Source: Pyrinomonadaceae bacterium
GTDB taxonomy: Bacteria; Acidobacteriota; Blastocatellia; Pyrinomonadales; Pyrinomonadaceae
Assembly: GCA_025937955.1 (NCBI GenBank)
Contig: JAICQI010000002.1
Location: 1-27,993, forward strand
Length of the DNA: 27,993 bases
Direction: 5' to 3'
The position numbers were made by a program, and so were the translations under genes. Positions within the stretch are counted from its first letter, which is position 1. Every line of letters begins with the position of its first letter. The notes below the pieces were generated by a model, which searched no databases, was not told the origin of the DNA, and saw only the letters and a program-made list of their open reading frames with translations. This document shows, in pieces, positions 7,851 to 14,832 of this stretch.

Positions 7851-7856
7851 AGAGCC

Positions 7857-8381
7857 TCACGGAGCATACGGCCTCCCATAGAATTCCTTGTACAACCAAC
7901 CAAGAACGCGCGCTTCGGCCGTACACAGTGTCTCGATCCAGCAGTTGATCAAAAATTCCGTGCGGCCGCGTTGGAATGGAATCCTCTCAGCCTGCTCGAC
8001 GATCGATCCGCCGCCTTTCAAGTCTAGTTTGTAAGCTTCGGCGGTGGACTCGTTTGCCTTTGACGCCGCGTCGAGCGCGCCGAGTAGCTGCCCAATCCAA
8101 TCGTGCAGGCTGCGCTCGGATGAGTTATCGGCGAGAGCCTGGATGATCCCGATCGCGAGCCGATCTTCCGCGCGTTGGAAAATGAATACGTCTTCACCCT
8201 GCGCCTGGCTCTGTTGCTGTTTCCACTGGAAAACTTCTTCGACTGCGTGGTGCCGAATGATCGCGACGCGCTGATCGTAATTGAGAAACCACTCAATCAC
8301 GTCAGGCACTGAATCCACATCAACCTGCCCGGCTGCGTCTCTTTGCAGTGGCGGCTGGTTTATCTCACCTTCACTACTCAT
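7857..8381 (-). CDS. Conserved-looking protein of unknown function
   Basis: The 174-residue product is not recognised. It is soluble, without signal or membrane segments, acidic and mostly helical. Notable stretches are VDSVPDVIEWFLNYDQRVAI, EEVFQWKQQQSQAQGEDVFI, and near the C-terminus QRGRTEFLINCWIETLCTAE ending WLYKEFYGRPYAP. Its ATG overlaps the asparaginase stop by four bases (ATGA), and the aminotransferase follows six bases after its stop, so it is translated as the middle cistron of a three-gene operon. This context suggests an accessory role in amino-acid metabolism, but that is inference only. Confidence 0.7.
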   Translation of the reverse strand: MSSEGEINQPPLQRDAAGQVDVDSVPDVIEWFLNYDQRVAIIRHHAVEEVFQWKQQQSQAQGEDVFIFQRAEDRLAIGIIQALADNSSERSLHDWIGQLLGALDAASKANESTAEAYKLDLKGGGSIVEQAERIPFQRGRTEFLINCWIETLCTAEARVLGWLYKEFYGRPYAP

Positions 8382-9427
8382 ACAGCTCTGTGCAACGAAA
8401 ACGACGCACTGATTTCACCCACTAGATCTCCGCGTCGATTCCGCACCGGAAAGAACGCATACCTCGCAACAGCCTCGAGCGACTCGTCTCGCAACACTCC
8501 GAGTTGACGCAACGACTCAATCACCACTGTCGGGCGTGCGCGTTTGTCGTCGCCGTCTTCGATCTTCAGTGCAAGTCCCAAACCTTTCGGCCACTCCTCA
8601 CATGGTTTGATGCCTGCCGTGTAGACTCCTTCCGCTCCGACTTTCGATATCAAACGTCCCGGCGCAGCGCGCATGAGTTCCGTGTCGAGACGTTCGGAAG
8701 TTCCTCCAATCAATTCCGGGTAAGTGCTCATCGCTCTGACGATTCGTTCGCAGGCATCGCGCGTCGCTTTGTCGAAGCTCGGCGGTGGCGAGACTAGTCT
8801 TGCGTAGGCAAGCGCCATCGCCTTCATAGTTATGCCAAAGATCGGAGCGCCGCAACCGTCAACGCCAACCACCATATCGGTCACTGCTACTTCAGAGAAT
8901 TTCGACATCGCATCCGCGATGGCTTTCTGAACCGGATTCTCGGGACTATCGTAATTCTCTATCGGCGCGTCCAGATGAACCGCAACTGCGAGCATTCCCG
9001 CGTGTTTTCCGGAGCAGTTGTTGTGCAACGCGTTTGGCTGTTCACCGCGTGAACGCAGCTCGAGTGCGGCTTCCGCGCCGTACGGCTCGTGCGCGCCACA
9101 CTTCAGCGCCTCAGGACCAAGACCGATCTTGCGCAACATCGACGCTGCGAGTTCAGTGTGAATGGGTTCGCCGTTGTGTGAACCACAGGCGAGCGCGACC
9201 TCGCGATCCGTAAAACCGAAACGATCCGCGGCTCCGGTAACGAGAAGCGGCAGTGCCTGAAAAGGTTTTGCTGATGATCTGGGAAAGGTAACGGTAGGAG
9301 GAAAACCGAGCGAGGCCACGATAGTGCCGTCTGGTTCGACAGCAACAACGTGGCCGCGGTGACGCGATTCGGTTATCGATCCTCGTTTGACTTCGACGAG
9401 TGGCTCCGCGATTGGAATCTGTGACAT
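8378..9427 (-). CDS. Asparaginase (PF06089, asparaginase II family)
   Basis: The 349-residue protein resembles the PF06089 family (Rhizobium-type AnsA), which hydrolyses L-asparagine to aspartate and ammonia and is unrelated to the E. coli enzymes. Motifs: VEVKRGSITESRHRGHVVAV at the N-terminus, the FPRSSAKPFQALPL segment with the candidate nucleophile Ser-Ser-Ala-Lys, ACGSHNGEPIHTELAASML, the LHNNCSGKHAGMLA stretch, VVGVDGCGAPIFGI, and GGTSERLDTELM. No signal peptide is seen, so it is cytosolic. An ATG-less upstream extension (GTG at 9538) reads through palindromic repeat DNA, so I start at ATG 9427, where family similarity begins. It is the first gene of an operon with the 174-residue unknown and the class V aminotransferase. 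Confidence 0.9.
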   Translation of the reverse strand: MSQIPIAEPLVEVKRGSITESRHRGHVVAVEPDGTIVASLGFPPTVTFPRSSAKPFQALPLLVTGAADRFGFTDREVALACGSHNGEPIHTELAASMLRKIGLGPEALKCGAHEPYGAEAALELRSRGEQPNALHNNCSGKHAGMLAVAVHLDAPIENYDSPENPVQKAIADAMSKFSEVAVTDMVVGVDGCGAPIFGITMKAMALAYARLVSPPPSFDKATRDACERIVRAMSTYPELIGGTSERLDTELMRAAPGRLISKVGAEGVYTAGIKPCEEWPKGLGLALKIEDGDDKRARPTVVIESLRQLGVLRDESLEAVARYAFFPVRNRRGDLVGEISASFSLHRAV

Positions 9428-9478
9428 GTGAGGACAGATCTTAACACGGCTCGCCGCAGTGCACTTAACTTGTATCTT

Positions 9479-9554
9479 TGTAGGGTCGGCACTCCGTGGC
9501 CGCCCGGTCGCGAGCTTTAAACAACAACGGGCGGCCACAGTGTGCCGCCCTACA
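9479..9554. repeat. Palindromic intergenic repeat, family A copy 2
   Basis: The left arm 9479-9506 (beginning TGTAGGGTCGGC) pairs with the right arm 9528-9554 (ending GCCGCCCTACA), with a few mismatches and one indel. Sequence and architecture match 3041-3118. It lies 17 bases after the 3D-domain gene stop and upstream of asparaginase. Confidence 0.75.
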
Positions 9555-9571
9555 ATACGTCCGACAGAATT

Positions 9572-10066
9572 CTAATTGTTCGTTCCGCGTCTTCTGCTGC
9601 CGAGACTCAACACAGTTAACTTGACTGTGCGTCGTCCGAAACGCATTGCTTCGCGCGTGCTTGGCGTCCAGATATCTATCCGTCGTCCGCGCACAAGACC
9701 TCCAGTGTCAGCCACCAGGTATTCGCCGCTATAAGCGCCGGCTTCGAGTCGAACGCGTGAACCTAGTGGCAAGTGTCGCGGATCTGCTGCGATTATCCCT
9801 TTGGCAACTGGTCGTCCACTTGCTGTTCGCCCGCGCAAGCTATACGCAGTCGCAACGTAGTTTGCCGGAGGCACAACGTACGCTTCCTCAGCGGCAAGCT
9901 TTTCACCTAAGTTGCCTTCAAAAGAATTCTCCGTCGGTTGGATCTGTTGTCGGGATTGAGAAGGAAGAGTTTCCGCCGATGAAGACCTGGCAGAAAGGAT
10001 CAAAGAACTACTTAGAAGTGCGGCACACAGAAGCGCACTTCCGCTAAAGATGGAATAAGCTTTCAA
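9572..10066 (-). CDS. Secreted 3D-domain protein (putative peptidoglycan lytic enzyme)
   Basis: A 164-residue exported protein. It has a hydrophobic signal sequence of about 30 residues and a low-complexity linker. A C-terminal 3D domain (PF06725, double-psi beta-barrel) covers about 68-150, with ATAYSLRGRTASGRPVAKG, then AADPRHLPLGSRVRL, and the ADTGG and RRIDIW motifs. The three aspartates that name the fold are D95, D120 and D131, all present. Relatives such as MltA and YocH cleave or bind peptidoglycan glycan chains in the periplasm, so a wall-remodelling role is likely. It stands alone on the minus strand with a long 5' region rich in hairpins. A repeat follows its stop codon. Confidence 0.85.
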   Translation of the reverse strand: MKAYSIFSGSALLCAALLSSSLILSARSSSAETLPSQSRQQIQPTENSFEGNLGEKLAAEEAYVVPPANYVATAYSLRGRTASGRPVAKGIIAADPRHLPLGSRVRLEAGAYSGEYLVADTGGLVRGRRIDIWTPSTREAMRFGRRTVKLTVLSLGSRRRGTNN

Positions 10067-10422
10067 TTCGGGTCTCCTGTCCGATGTTGTTGCTTACTCT
10101 TCAGCGTCCTGCGCGAGTCCGTTCTTTCCTATGACTCGTCCCCTGGCTCTAGGAGTCTGATATAAGTCAGCCGAGGTTGGGGGCTTGCATCCTTGATGCG
10201 GTGCGCTGAAAAGTCTGAATTAGATAAAGCGAAAAGCGCCTACTGATTCCAGTAAATGTGCGCGATTCACTTGGAGGCTAGCACACGGTTTGGACCACCT
10301 TCAACCGTGAGACGGGCGTGATATTTGTGAGAAAAATAACAACGCTGTTGGTAATTAGTGAAATACTGCAACTTAGAAAAAATCGATACGGTCACATCGA
10401 CTGATGAATTTTGCTGAGGATT
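10067..10422 (-). promoter_or_regulatory. Long leader/promoter region with small hairpins
   Basis: A 356-base gap upstream of the 3D-domain gene without coding potential. It contains a hairpin at 10133-10157 (GACTC/GAGTC arms with an inner CCC/GG pairing), a weak CTGA/TCAG arm pair at 10157-10170, and a GCATC-CTT-GATGC hairpin at 10187-10199. An AT-rich segment at about 10320-10390 is a plausible promoter area. I compared it from memory with the c-di-AMP (ydaO) riboswitch, which often precedes wall hydrolases, and did not find its conserved strings. A leader RNA is possible but unproven. Confidence 0.35.
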
Positions 10423-11046
10423 TTAGAGTTTTAGGAAGTTTTCGACGATCTGACGACCTTCAGGGTACTGCTCGTCAAAGAGCTCGGGATGGAACTGTAC
10501 GCCGTAGAGCCGGCGACCTTTTTGTTGCATCGCCTGGATCTGACAAGTCTCGTTTGAGGCAGTTGCACGAAAGCCGTCGGGCAGTTCCTTTACTTCGTCA
10601 CAGTGGTTGTGCCAGACAGTTAGCTCGGCAGGTAATCCTTTGAAAAGACCGTCGCCGGTGTTTTGAATGGGCAGGAAACCACGCTCACGCTTCGCGCCGT
10701 TATAGCCTTCGCCCGGCTCGATTCGGCCCATCAATCCGACCTTCGCGCCGTAAGCTATAGCGATCTGCTGATGACCGCCGCAAATGCCCAGGATGGGTTG
10801 ACTCGCCTGCTTGATGACTGCAAAGACGCCGGCCAGCGACTCAGGCGTGTACATCTCCCACGGATGACTTTGTCCACTAAGAATGATGTGCGATGGACGC
10901 AGGCTCCGAACTCTTTCGAGCGAAACGTTGTGGAACGGCTCGATGAGGATTTCGAGTCCGGGAATTAGTCTGCCGAGAACCGCCCGAACTTCGCGCGGGC
11001 TCGCTCCCTGGCCGTCGATCGTGTTGTCTACGAGATAGATTAACAA
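10423..11046 (-). CDS. Class I glutamine amidotransferase domain protein
   Basis: A stand-alone 207-residue GATase1 domain. The catalytic triad is visible: the nucleophile C89 in PILGICGGHQQIAIAYG, and H186 with E188 in YGVQFHPELF. Other family segments are HIILSGQSHPW and the TVWHNHCDEVKELP strand typical of GMP-synthase-like amidotransferases. It would hydrolyse glutamine and pass ammonia to a synthase partner, which is not encoded alongside. It is too short to be complete GuaA or CarA. The start lies one base after the stop of the beta-propeller lipoprotein gene, so they are cotranscribed, although a functional link is not obvious. Cytosolic. The partner and amidated substrate are unknown. 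Confidence 0.85.
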   Translation of the reverse strand: MLIYLVDNTIDGQGASPREVRAVLGRLIPGLEILIEPFHNVSLERVRSLRPSHIILSGQSHPWEMYTPESLAGVFAVIKQASQPILGICGGHQQIAIAYGAKVGLMGRIEPGEGYNGAKRERGFLPIQNTGDGLFKGLPAELTVWHNHCDEVKELPDGFRATASNETCQIQAMQQKGRRLYGVQFHPELFDEQYPEGRQIVENFLKL

Positions 11047-11047
11047 G

Positions 11048-12250
11048 CTACTTCAAACAGTAAAGCTTCCCATTGAAAGCCCCGATGTAAATTCGCCCGT
11101 TAAGAATCGCGGGCGTCGCATTGATATTATCACCGATCTTCAACTCGCTGATCGGTTGACCGTCAGCTGCCGACACTGAATGTATCCAACCGGCCTTGTC
11201 GCCAAACACGAGGCGACCATCAACTAACGGCGATGTTCCCCAGATCGCTGCCTTCGCACGGTAGCGCCAAACCACTTCGCCTTTGTCTGCCGTCAGCGCA
11301 TAAAGGTAATGATTACTCGAGCCGATGTGGACCCTGCCGTTCGCAACGATCGGGCTCGCCCAGAAGCCGTTCTTCTCTTTTGCCGTACCGCCGGGGTCGG
11401 CTTTGTACTTCCAAATGAGTGTGCCGTCGCTTTGACGGAAACAATAGACGTAACCATTCTCGGCGGCTGTGTAAACCTTGCCTTCGTAAACAGCGGGAGT
11501 TGAATCGGAGTCGGCGCCGATGCTGGCTTTCCAAACAATCGAGCCGTCGGCGAGGTTGAGACGATACAAGTCGCCCTGCTCGGTGCCGATGTAAGCGTGG
11601 TTGTCGACGACGGACAAGCTGCCTTCCATCGATCCGAGTCGCTCGGTTTTGTAGATCAACGCGCCGTCTTCAAGATTCAGGCTGTAAAAGAATCCGTCTT
11701 CACCGCCGAAGTAGACGCGGCCGTCGATCACGGCTGCCGAGCAGTCGACTTCGAATCCGGTTTTGTACTTCCAGATGAGCGTGCCGTCGCGGGCATCGAT
11801 GCAGTAGATGTAGTGATCGAGACCGCTGACGATCAGGCGGTCGCCGGCGATGGTTGGCGTAGCTTTGAGACTGTCGCCGGTTTTGTATTTCCAGACGAGG
11901 GTGCCGTCACGTGCGTCGAGACAATAGAGATTGCCGTCCGCGGAGCCGAAGTAAACGTATCGCTCGTTGACGGACGGCTGGCCGGGCCAACTCGAACCGC
12001 CCCACGGATCTTTGTGCAGGCGCCCGGTCGTCCAGTTCGTCTCAAACTCCCACACGACTTCCAGGGGTTTGTCAGACCAGGGCCCGGTGCCGTAAAAGCT
12101 GCGGGATGCGTTGCCAAGCCACGCCGGCACGGAAGCCGGTGGTTTTGGTGGCGGCGGAGGAGGTTTGGCCTCGGTCTCAGTAATCACCTTCCCGCCACAG
12201 GCGGCGGTGGTTAAGAGAAGAGCCAAAATGATGGGAGAGATTCTTAACAT
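11048..12250 (-). CDS. PQQ-like beta-propeller repeat lipoprotein (BamB-like)
   Basis: A 400-residue protein with a lipoprotein signal (MLRISPIILALLLTTAACGG; lipid-modified C18). A Pro-rich spacer (EAKPPPPPPKPP) precedes about seven or eight propeller blades of the form VYFGSADGNLYCLDARDGTL-VWKYKTG. The blade motif is conserved enough that the DNA also repeats (for example near 11401, 11761 and 11881). The protein should be anchored to a membrane in the periplasm. BamB, which has the same fold, scaffolds outer-membrane protein assembly; PQQ enzymes use the fold for catalysis, but no dehydrogenase residues are evident here. An in-frame upstream extension to 12373 reads through repeat DNA, so the start is ATG 12250. 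It is followed one base later by the amidotransferase gene. Confidence 0.85.
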   Translation of the reverse strand: MLRISPIILALLLTTAACGGKVITETEAKPPPPPPKPPASVPAWLGNASRSFYGTGPWSDKPLEVVWEFETNWTTGRLHKDPWGGSSWPGQPSVNERYVYFGSADGNLYCLDARDGTLVWKYKTGDSLKATPTIAGDRLIVSGLDHYIYCIDARDGTLIWKYKTGFEVDCSAAVIDGRVYFGGEDGFFYSLNLEDGALIYKTERLGSMEGSLSVVDNHAYIGTEQGDLYRLNLADGSIVWKASIGADSDSTPAVYEGKVYTAAENGYVYCFRQSDGTLIWKYKADPGGTAKEKNGFWASPIVANGRVHIGSSNHYLYALTADKGEVVWRYRAKAAIWGTSPLVDGRLVFGDKAGWIHSVSAADGQPISELKIGDNINATPAILNGRIYIGAFNGKLYCLK

Positions 12251-12263
12251 GAAATCTGATGGT

Positions 12264-12367
12264 GTGGGCGCCTCCTTGGAGTGCGGTGCCTTGGCACCGC
12301 TTTGGTCTTGGCTCCGAACCATTGGCCAAAGCGGTACCAAGGTACCGCACTCCAAAGGAAGCGCCCA
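12264..12367. repeat. Palindromic intergenic repeat, family B
   Basis: The left arm 12264-12305 (TGGGCGCCTCCTTGGAGTGC and on) and right arm 12326-12367 are near-perfect reverse complements of about 42 bases, with a 20-base loop. Each arm contains smaller palindromes such as GGTGCCTTGGCACC. It starts 11 bases after the dapF-like stop and ends before the lipoprotein start, so it separates the two minus-strand transcription units and may act as a terminator. Confidence 0.85.
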
Positions 12368-12378
12368 ATCCAAGGTGG

Positions 12379-13239
12379 CTAACTACCCTGTAGCCACTGC
12401 CCTGAATAGACTACTTCAGCCGTTCCGGTAATCACAACTTCACCGTCCGCTCGCCATTTGATCCGGACCTCGCCGCCTTCCATCACGACACGCACATCGC
12501 GATCGGCCTTGTCGTTAACCATTGCGGCCACGGCGCCCGCGCAAGAACACGTGCCCGATGCAGATGTTTCGCCAACACCACGTTCCCAGATACGCAACTC
12601 GATTAAATTTCTGTCGACCGGTCGCACAAAAACTACGTTTGTTCGATCCGGAAACTGCTGATGCACCTCGATCGCTTTCCCGATCTGTCGCCAGTTGAGC
12701 GCGTCGAAGTCGTCGACAAAGATGCAGCAGTTGGGATTTCCCATCTGCATCGCCGTGATCGGAAACTGTTCGCCATTTACCTCCAATGGATAACCTATAA
12801 CCTTATCGACGGGCGGCGTGATCGACATCGGTATCGATTGCGTGTCGAACTTTGGTTGGCCCAACTCCGACTCGAACACAAACTTGCCTGGCGCGGGACG
12901 ACCGCGCAGGAAGTAACGCTTCAAACCGGTTCTGGTGCTGAGCACCAGTTCTTCCCTGGTCCAAAGCTCCCTGTAGTAGAGATACGCAACGGCGCAACGA
13001 GTGCCATTGCCGGAAAGTCCAGCTTCGCTGCCATCGGGGTTGAAGATGCGGCAACTGAAGTCGGCTTCGTCGCCCTTTAGTTTGCCGATGATCGCGATGC
13101 CGTCGCCGCCGGCGCCGTAATGGCGATTGCAGATGCGACGAGCAAAGTCACCGAGATCGCCCACATCGTTTAGCCGCTCCGCTTCGAAAACGAGATAGTC
13201 GTTTCCCAGACCGTGGAATTTAGTGAATTGTGGTTGCAT
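12379..13239 (-). CDS. dapF: Diaminopimelate epimerase family protein with both catalytic cysteines replaced by serine
   Basis: The 286-residue protein has DapF length and two-lobed layout: FHGLGNDYLVF, YGAGGDGIAII, FNPDGSEAGLSGNGTRCAVA, PDRTNVVFV and WERGVGETSASGTCSCAGAV. DapF converts LL- to meso-diaminopimelate for peptidoglycan and lysine, using a cysteine thiol pair in CGNG and ACGTG. Here the codons give serine at both places (S76, TCC; S228, TCG). The usual GNPH reads GNPN (N170). Extra cysteines occur at 171-172, 231 and 233. The fold is clear, but true epimerase activity is uncertain. Its ATG overlaps the stop of the PBP4 gene (TAATG). It is the last gene of the envelope run from 19541. 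A repeat follows. Confidence 0.82.
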   Translation of the reverse strand: MQPQFTKFHGLGNDYLVFEAERLNDVGDLGDFARRICNRHYGAGGDGIAIIGKLKGDEADFSCRIFNPDGSEAGLSGNGTRCAVAYLYYRELWTREELVLSTRTGLKRYFLRGRPAPGKFVFESELGQPKFDTQSIPMSITPPVDKVIGYPLEVNGEQFPITAMQMGNPNCCIFVDDFDALNWRQIGKAIEVHQQFPDRTNVVFVRPVDRNLIELRIWERGVGETSASGTCSCAGAVAAMVNDKADRDVRVVMEGGEVRIKWRADGEVVITGTAEVVYSGQWLQGS

Positions 13240-14804
13240 TATTCAGGCTTGGCGGCAAACGATGCGAGCAAGACAGCGATCGGATCGATGCACGCTGAAC
13301 GCGGGTCAAAATCGCGCGGATAGTTGTTGACCATAATCGTGAACGCCAGTTTCTCGCCCGCGGCGGTTGTCATGTACCCACCGAGGCTCGCGGCTGAGCT
13401 CAGCGAACCAGTCTTCGCGCGCACGTTGTTTTCGGCAGGGGTGCCTTTCATTCTGGTGCGCAAGGTGCCGTCGACGCCTGCTATGGGCAGCGCATCGCGA
13501 AACACATTTGCGTAGCGATGCTTGCTCATGAACGTCAACAACTGCACCGATGCTTCGGCAGTAACCATGTCGCTACGCGAAAGTCCTGAGCCATCGTCGA
13601 GCACGAGTGCCTCGGGTGCGATCCCTGCTGTTTTCAGAAATGACCTCACGGCTTCTAGACCGAGAGCTTCGGAGGTCCTACCCAGATTCGAAGTTGTCGC
13701 CGGTGGTGGGGTCACTTTGCCGAGCGTGCGCAGGATGAGTTCGGTATAAAGATTCTGACTCGGCTTCAACGTTTGCGCAGCGATCAAACTGAAAGGTACT
13801 GACTGGAACGTGGCGATCTCGTGCTGAAACGGAGGCGCCGCGCCGTTGGTGCCCGAGACTGGCACGCCCGTCACCAACGCCGGCTGGACCTCGCCAGTCG
13901 TGCGCGATTTACCGGTGATCACGACACCCTTCTGCGCCAGCGACGTTCGCAACAGGTAAACAAAGAGTAGCGCGGGATGCGAGATTCCGATCCCGCCTCG
14001 ATAACCGGGGTCGTCGAGTGCGATGCTGCCGGTGATCGTGATCGTGTTTTCACCTAATCCGCGGTGAACCGAGAGCTCGCGCTTCAGGCCTTTTGCCGAC
14101 GTAGTCACTTTGTTGACGATCGTCAGCAGCGGATCGGGTGGGCCGGTTGTGATCAATGCCGGCTGGCCTATTGCCGGGGCGGGCTTCACAAAAAGATCGA
14201 GCGCGTTGTCGTTCACGGTTAGAGGCGTGACTTCCGCGCCGTAGTACCACGTCAAGTCTTCCCATTCCCAACCCGAACCATACTTTGGTCCAACAAAGTA
14301 ACTCTCATCCCCCACGAGATCGCCCTCGACGCGCTTCACACCCGCGGCAACAATGCGCGTGGCGAGATCGTCGATCGCTTTGAAGTAGTCGCCGTTGTTG
14401 AAGCGTGCGGCGATTGATGGATCGCCACGGCCGTAAATTGTCAAATTGCCGTGCACCACACCAGTAGAATCCGGGCGCGTCGTTGCATAAACAGACGTGA
14501 CAAACCGGTAATCAGGCGACAAACGATCGAGCGCGGTGGCGACCGTGTAGAGCTTCATGTTGGAAGCAGGTCGCAACAGTTTCTGTGCATTCGTTTCGAA
14601 TAGAACTCGCCCGTTATCGAGCGAGACGACTTTTATGCCGATCGTCGTGGGCGCCAACTCCGGTTTCGCGAGGATCTCCGAGATCTTCGCTTGCAGCTCC
14701 GGCAGTGTCTTTAGCGGCTGCTGCTGCGCAAATGCACCTTGCGCCAAAACGCAGAACAGCACGACGTAAGCTACTAATGAAACTCTCCGTTTATACATAT
14801 CCAT
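13239..14804 (-). CDS. dacB: D-alanyl-D-alanine carboxypeptidase/endopeptidase, PBP4 family (S13)
   Basis: A 521-residue exported enzyme that trims or cleaves peptide crosslinks in peptidoglycan. The signal peptide is MDMYKRRVSLVAYVVLFCVL with AQGAFAQ after it. The SxxK motif is S81-N-M-K84 in LLRPASNMKLYTVATALDRL, and the KTG motif starts near K464 in NNVRAKTGSLSSAASLGGY. A DDGSGLSRSDMV segment marks the middle serine motif, with an aspartate where many relatives have asparagine. Length and the inserted N-terminal domain fit the S13 family. Start ATG 14804 (or 14798) is just downstream of repeat DNA; the longer open frame to 15011 is an extension through it. It sits 13 bases after the Ser/Thr kinase stop and overlaps the dapF-like start by one base. 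Confidence 0.92.
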   Translation of the reverse strand: MDMYKRRVSLVAYVVLFCVLAQGAFAQQQPLKTLPELQAKISEILAKPELAPTTIGIKVVSLDNGRVLFETNAQKLLRPASNMKLYTVATALDRLSPDYRFVTSVYATTRPDSTGVVHGNLTIYGRGDPSIAARFNNGDYFKAIDDLATRIVAAGVKRVEGDLVGDESYFVGPKYGSGWEWEDLTWYYGAEVTPLTVNDNALDLFVKPAPAIGQPALITTGPPDPLLTIVNKVTTSAKGLKRELSVHRGLGENTITITGSIALDDPGYRGGIGISHPALLFVYLLRTSLAQKGVVITGKSRTTGEVQPALVTGVPVSGTNGAAPPFQHEIATFQSVPFSLIAAQTLKPSQNLYTELILRTLGKVTPPPATTSNLGRTSEALGLEAVRSFLKTAGIAPEALVLDDGSGLSRSDMVTAEASVQLLTFMSKHRYANVFRDALPIAGVDGTLRTRMKGTPAENNVRAKTGSLSSAASLGGYMTTAAGEKLAFTIMVNNYPRDFDPRSACIDPIAVLLASFAAKPE

Positions 14805-14808
14805 CAAA

Positions 14809-14832
14809 AATCCGTGTTTATCTGTGGCTAAT
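14809..14832. repeat. ATCYGTG repeat (family C), solo copy 3
   Basis: AATCCGTGTTTATCTGTGGC plus TAAT lies across the junction of the kinase and PBP4 genes. On the minus strand its ATTAGCCACAGATAA encodes the last kinase residues I-S-H-R and the TAA stop. Compare 21730-21744, where the same repeat ends the TonB receptor gene. Confidence 0.75.

Noticed and set aside
10067..10422. c-di-AMP (ydaO) riboswitch
   Set aside because: The context is suitable, but the conserved sequence blocks I remember for this class were not found in order.
11380..11930. Direct DNA repeats
   Set aside because: They are explained by conserved propeller-blade codons in the lipoprotein gene, not by a separate repeat element or CRISPR.
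11597..12214. 205-codon plus-strand open frame
   Set aside because: It is antisense to the beta-propeller lipoprotein gene and its apparent repeats simply mirror the propeller blades.
12251..12373. N-terminal extension of the lipoprotein gene
   Set aside because: It reads through a palindromic repeat and would bury a perfect lipoprotein signal peptide that starts at 12250.
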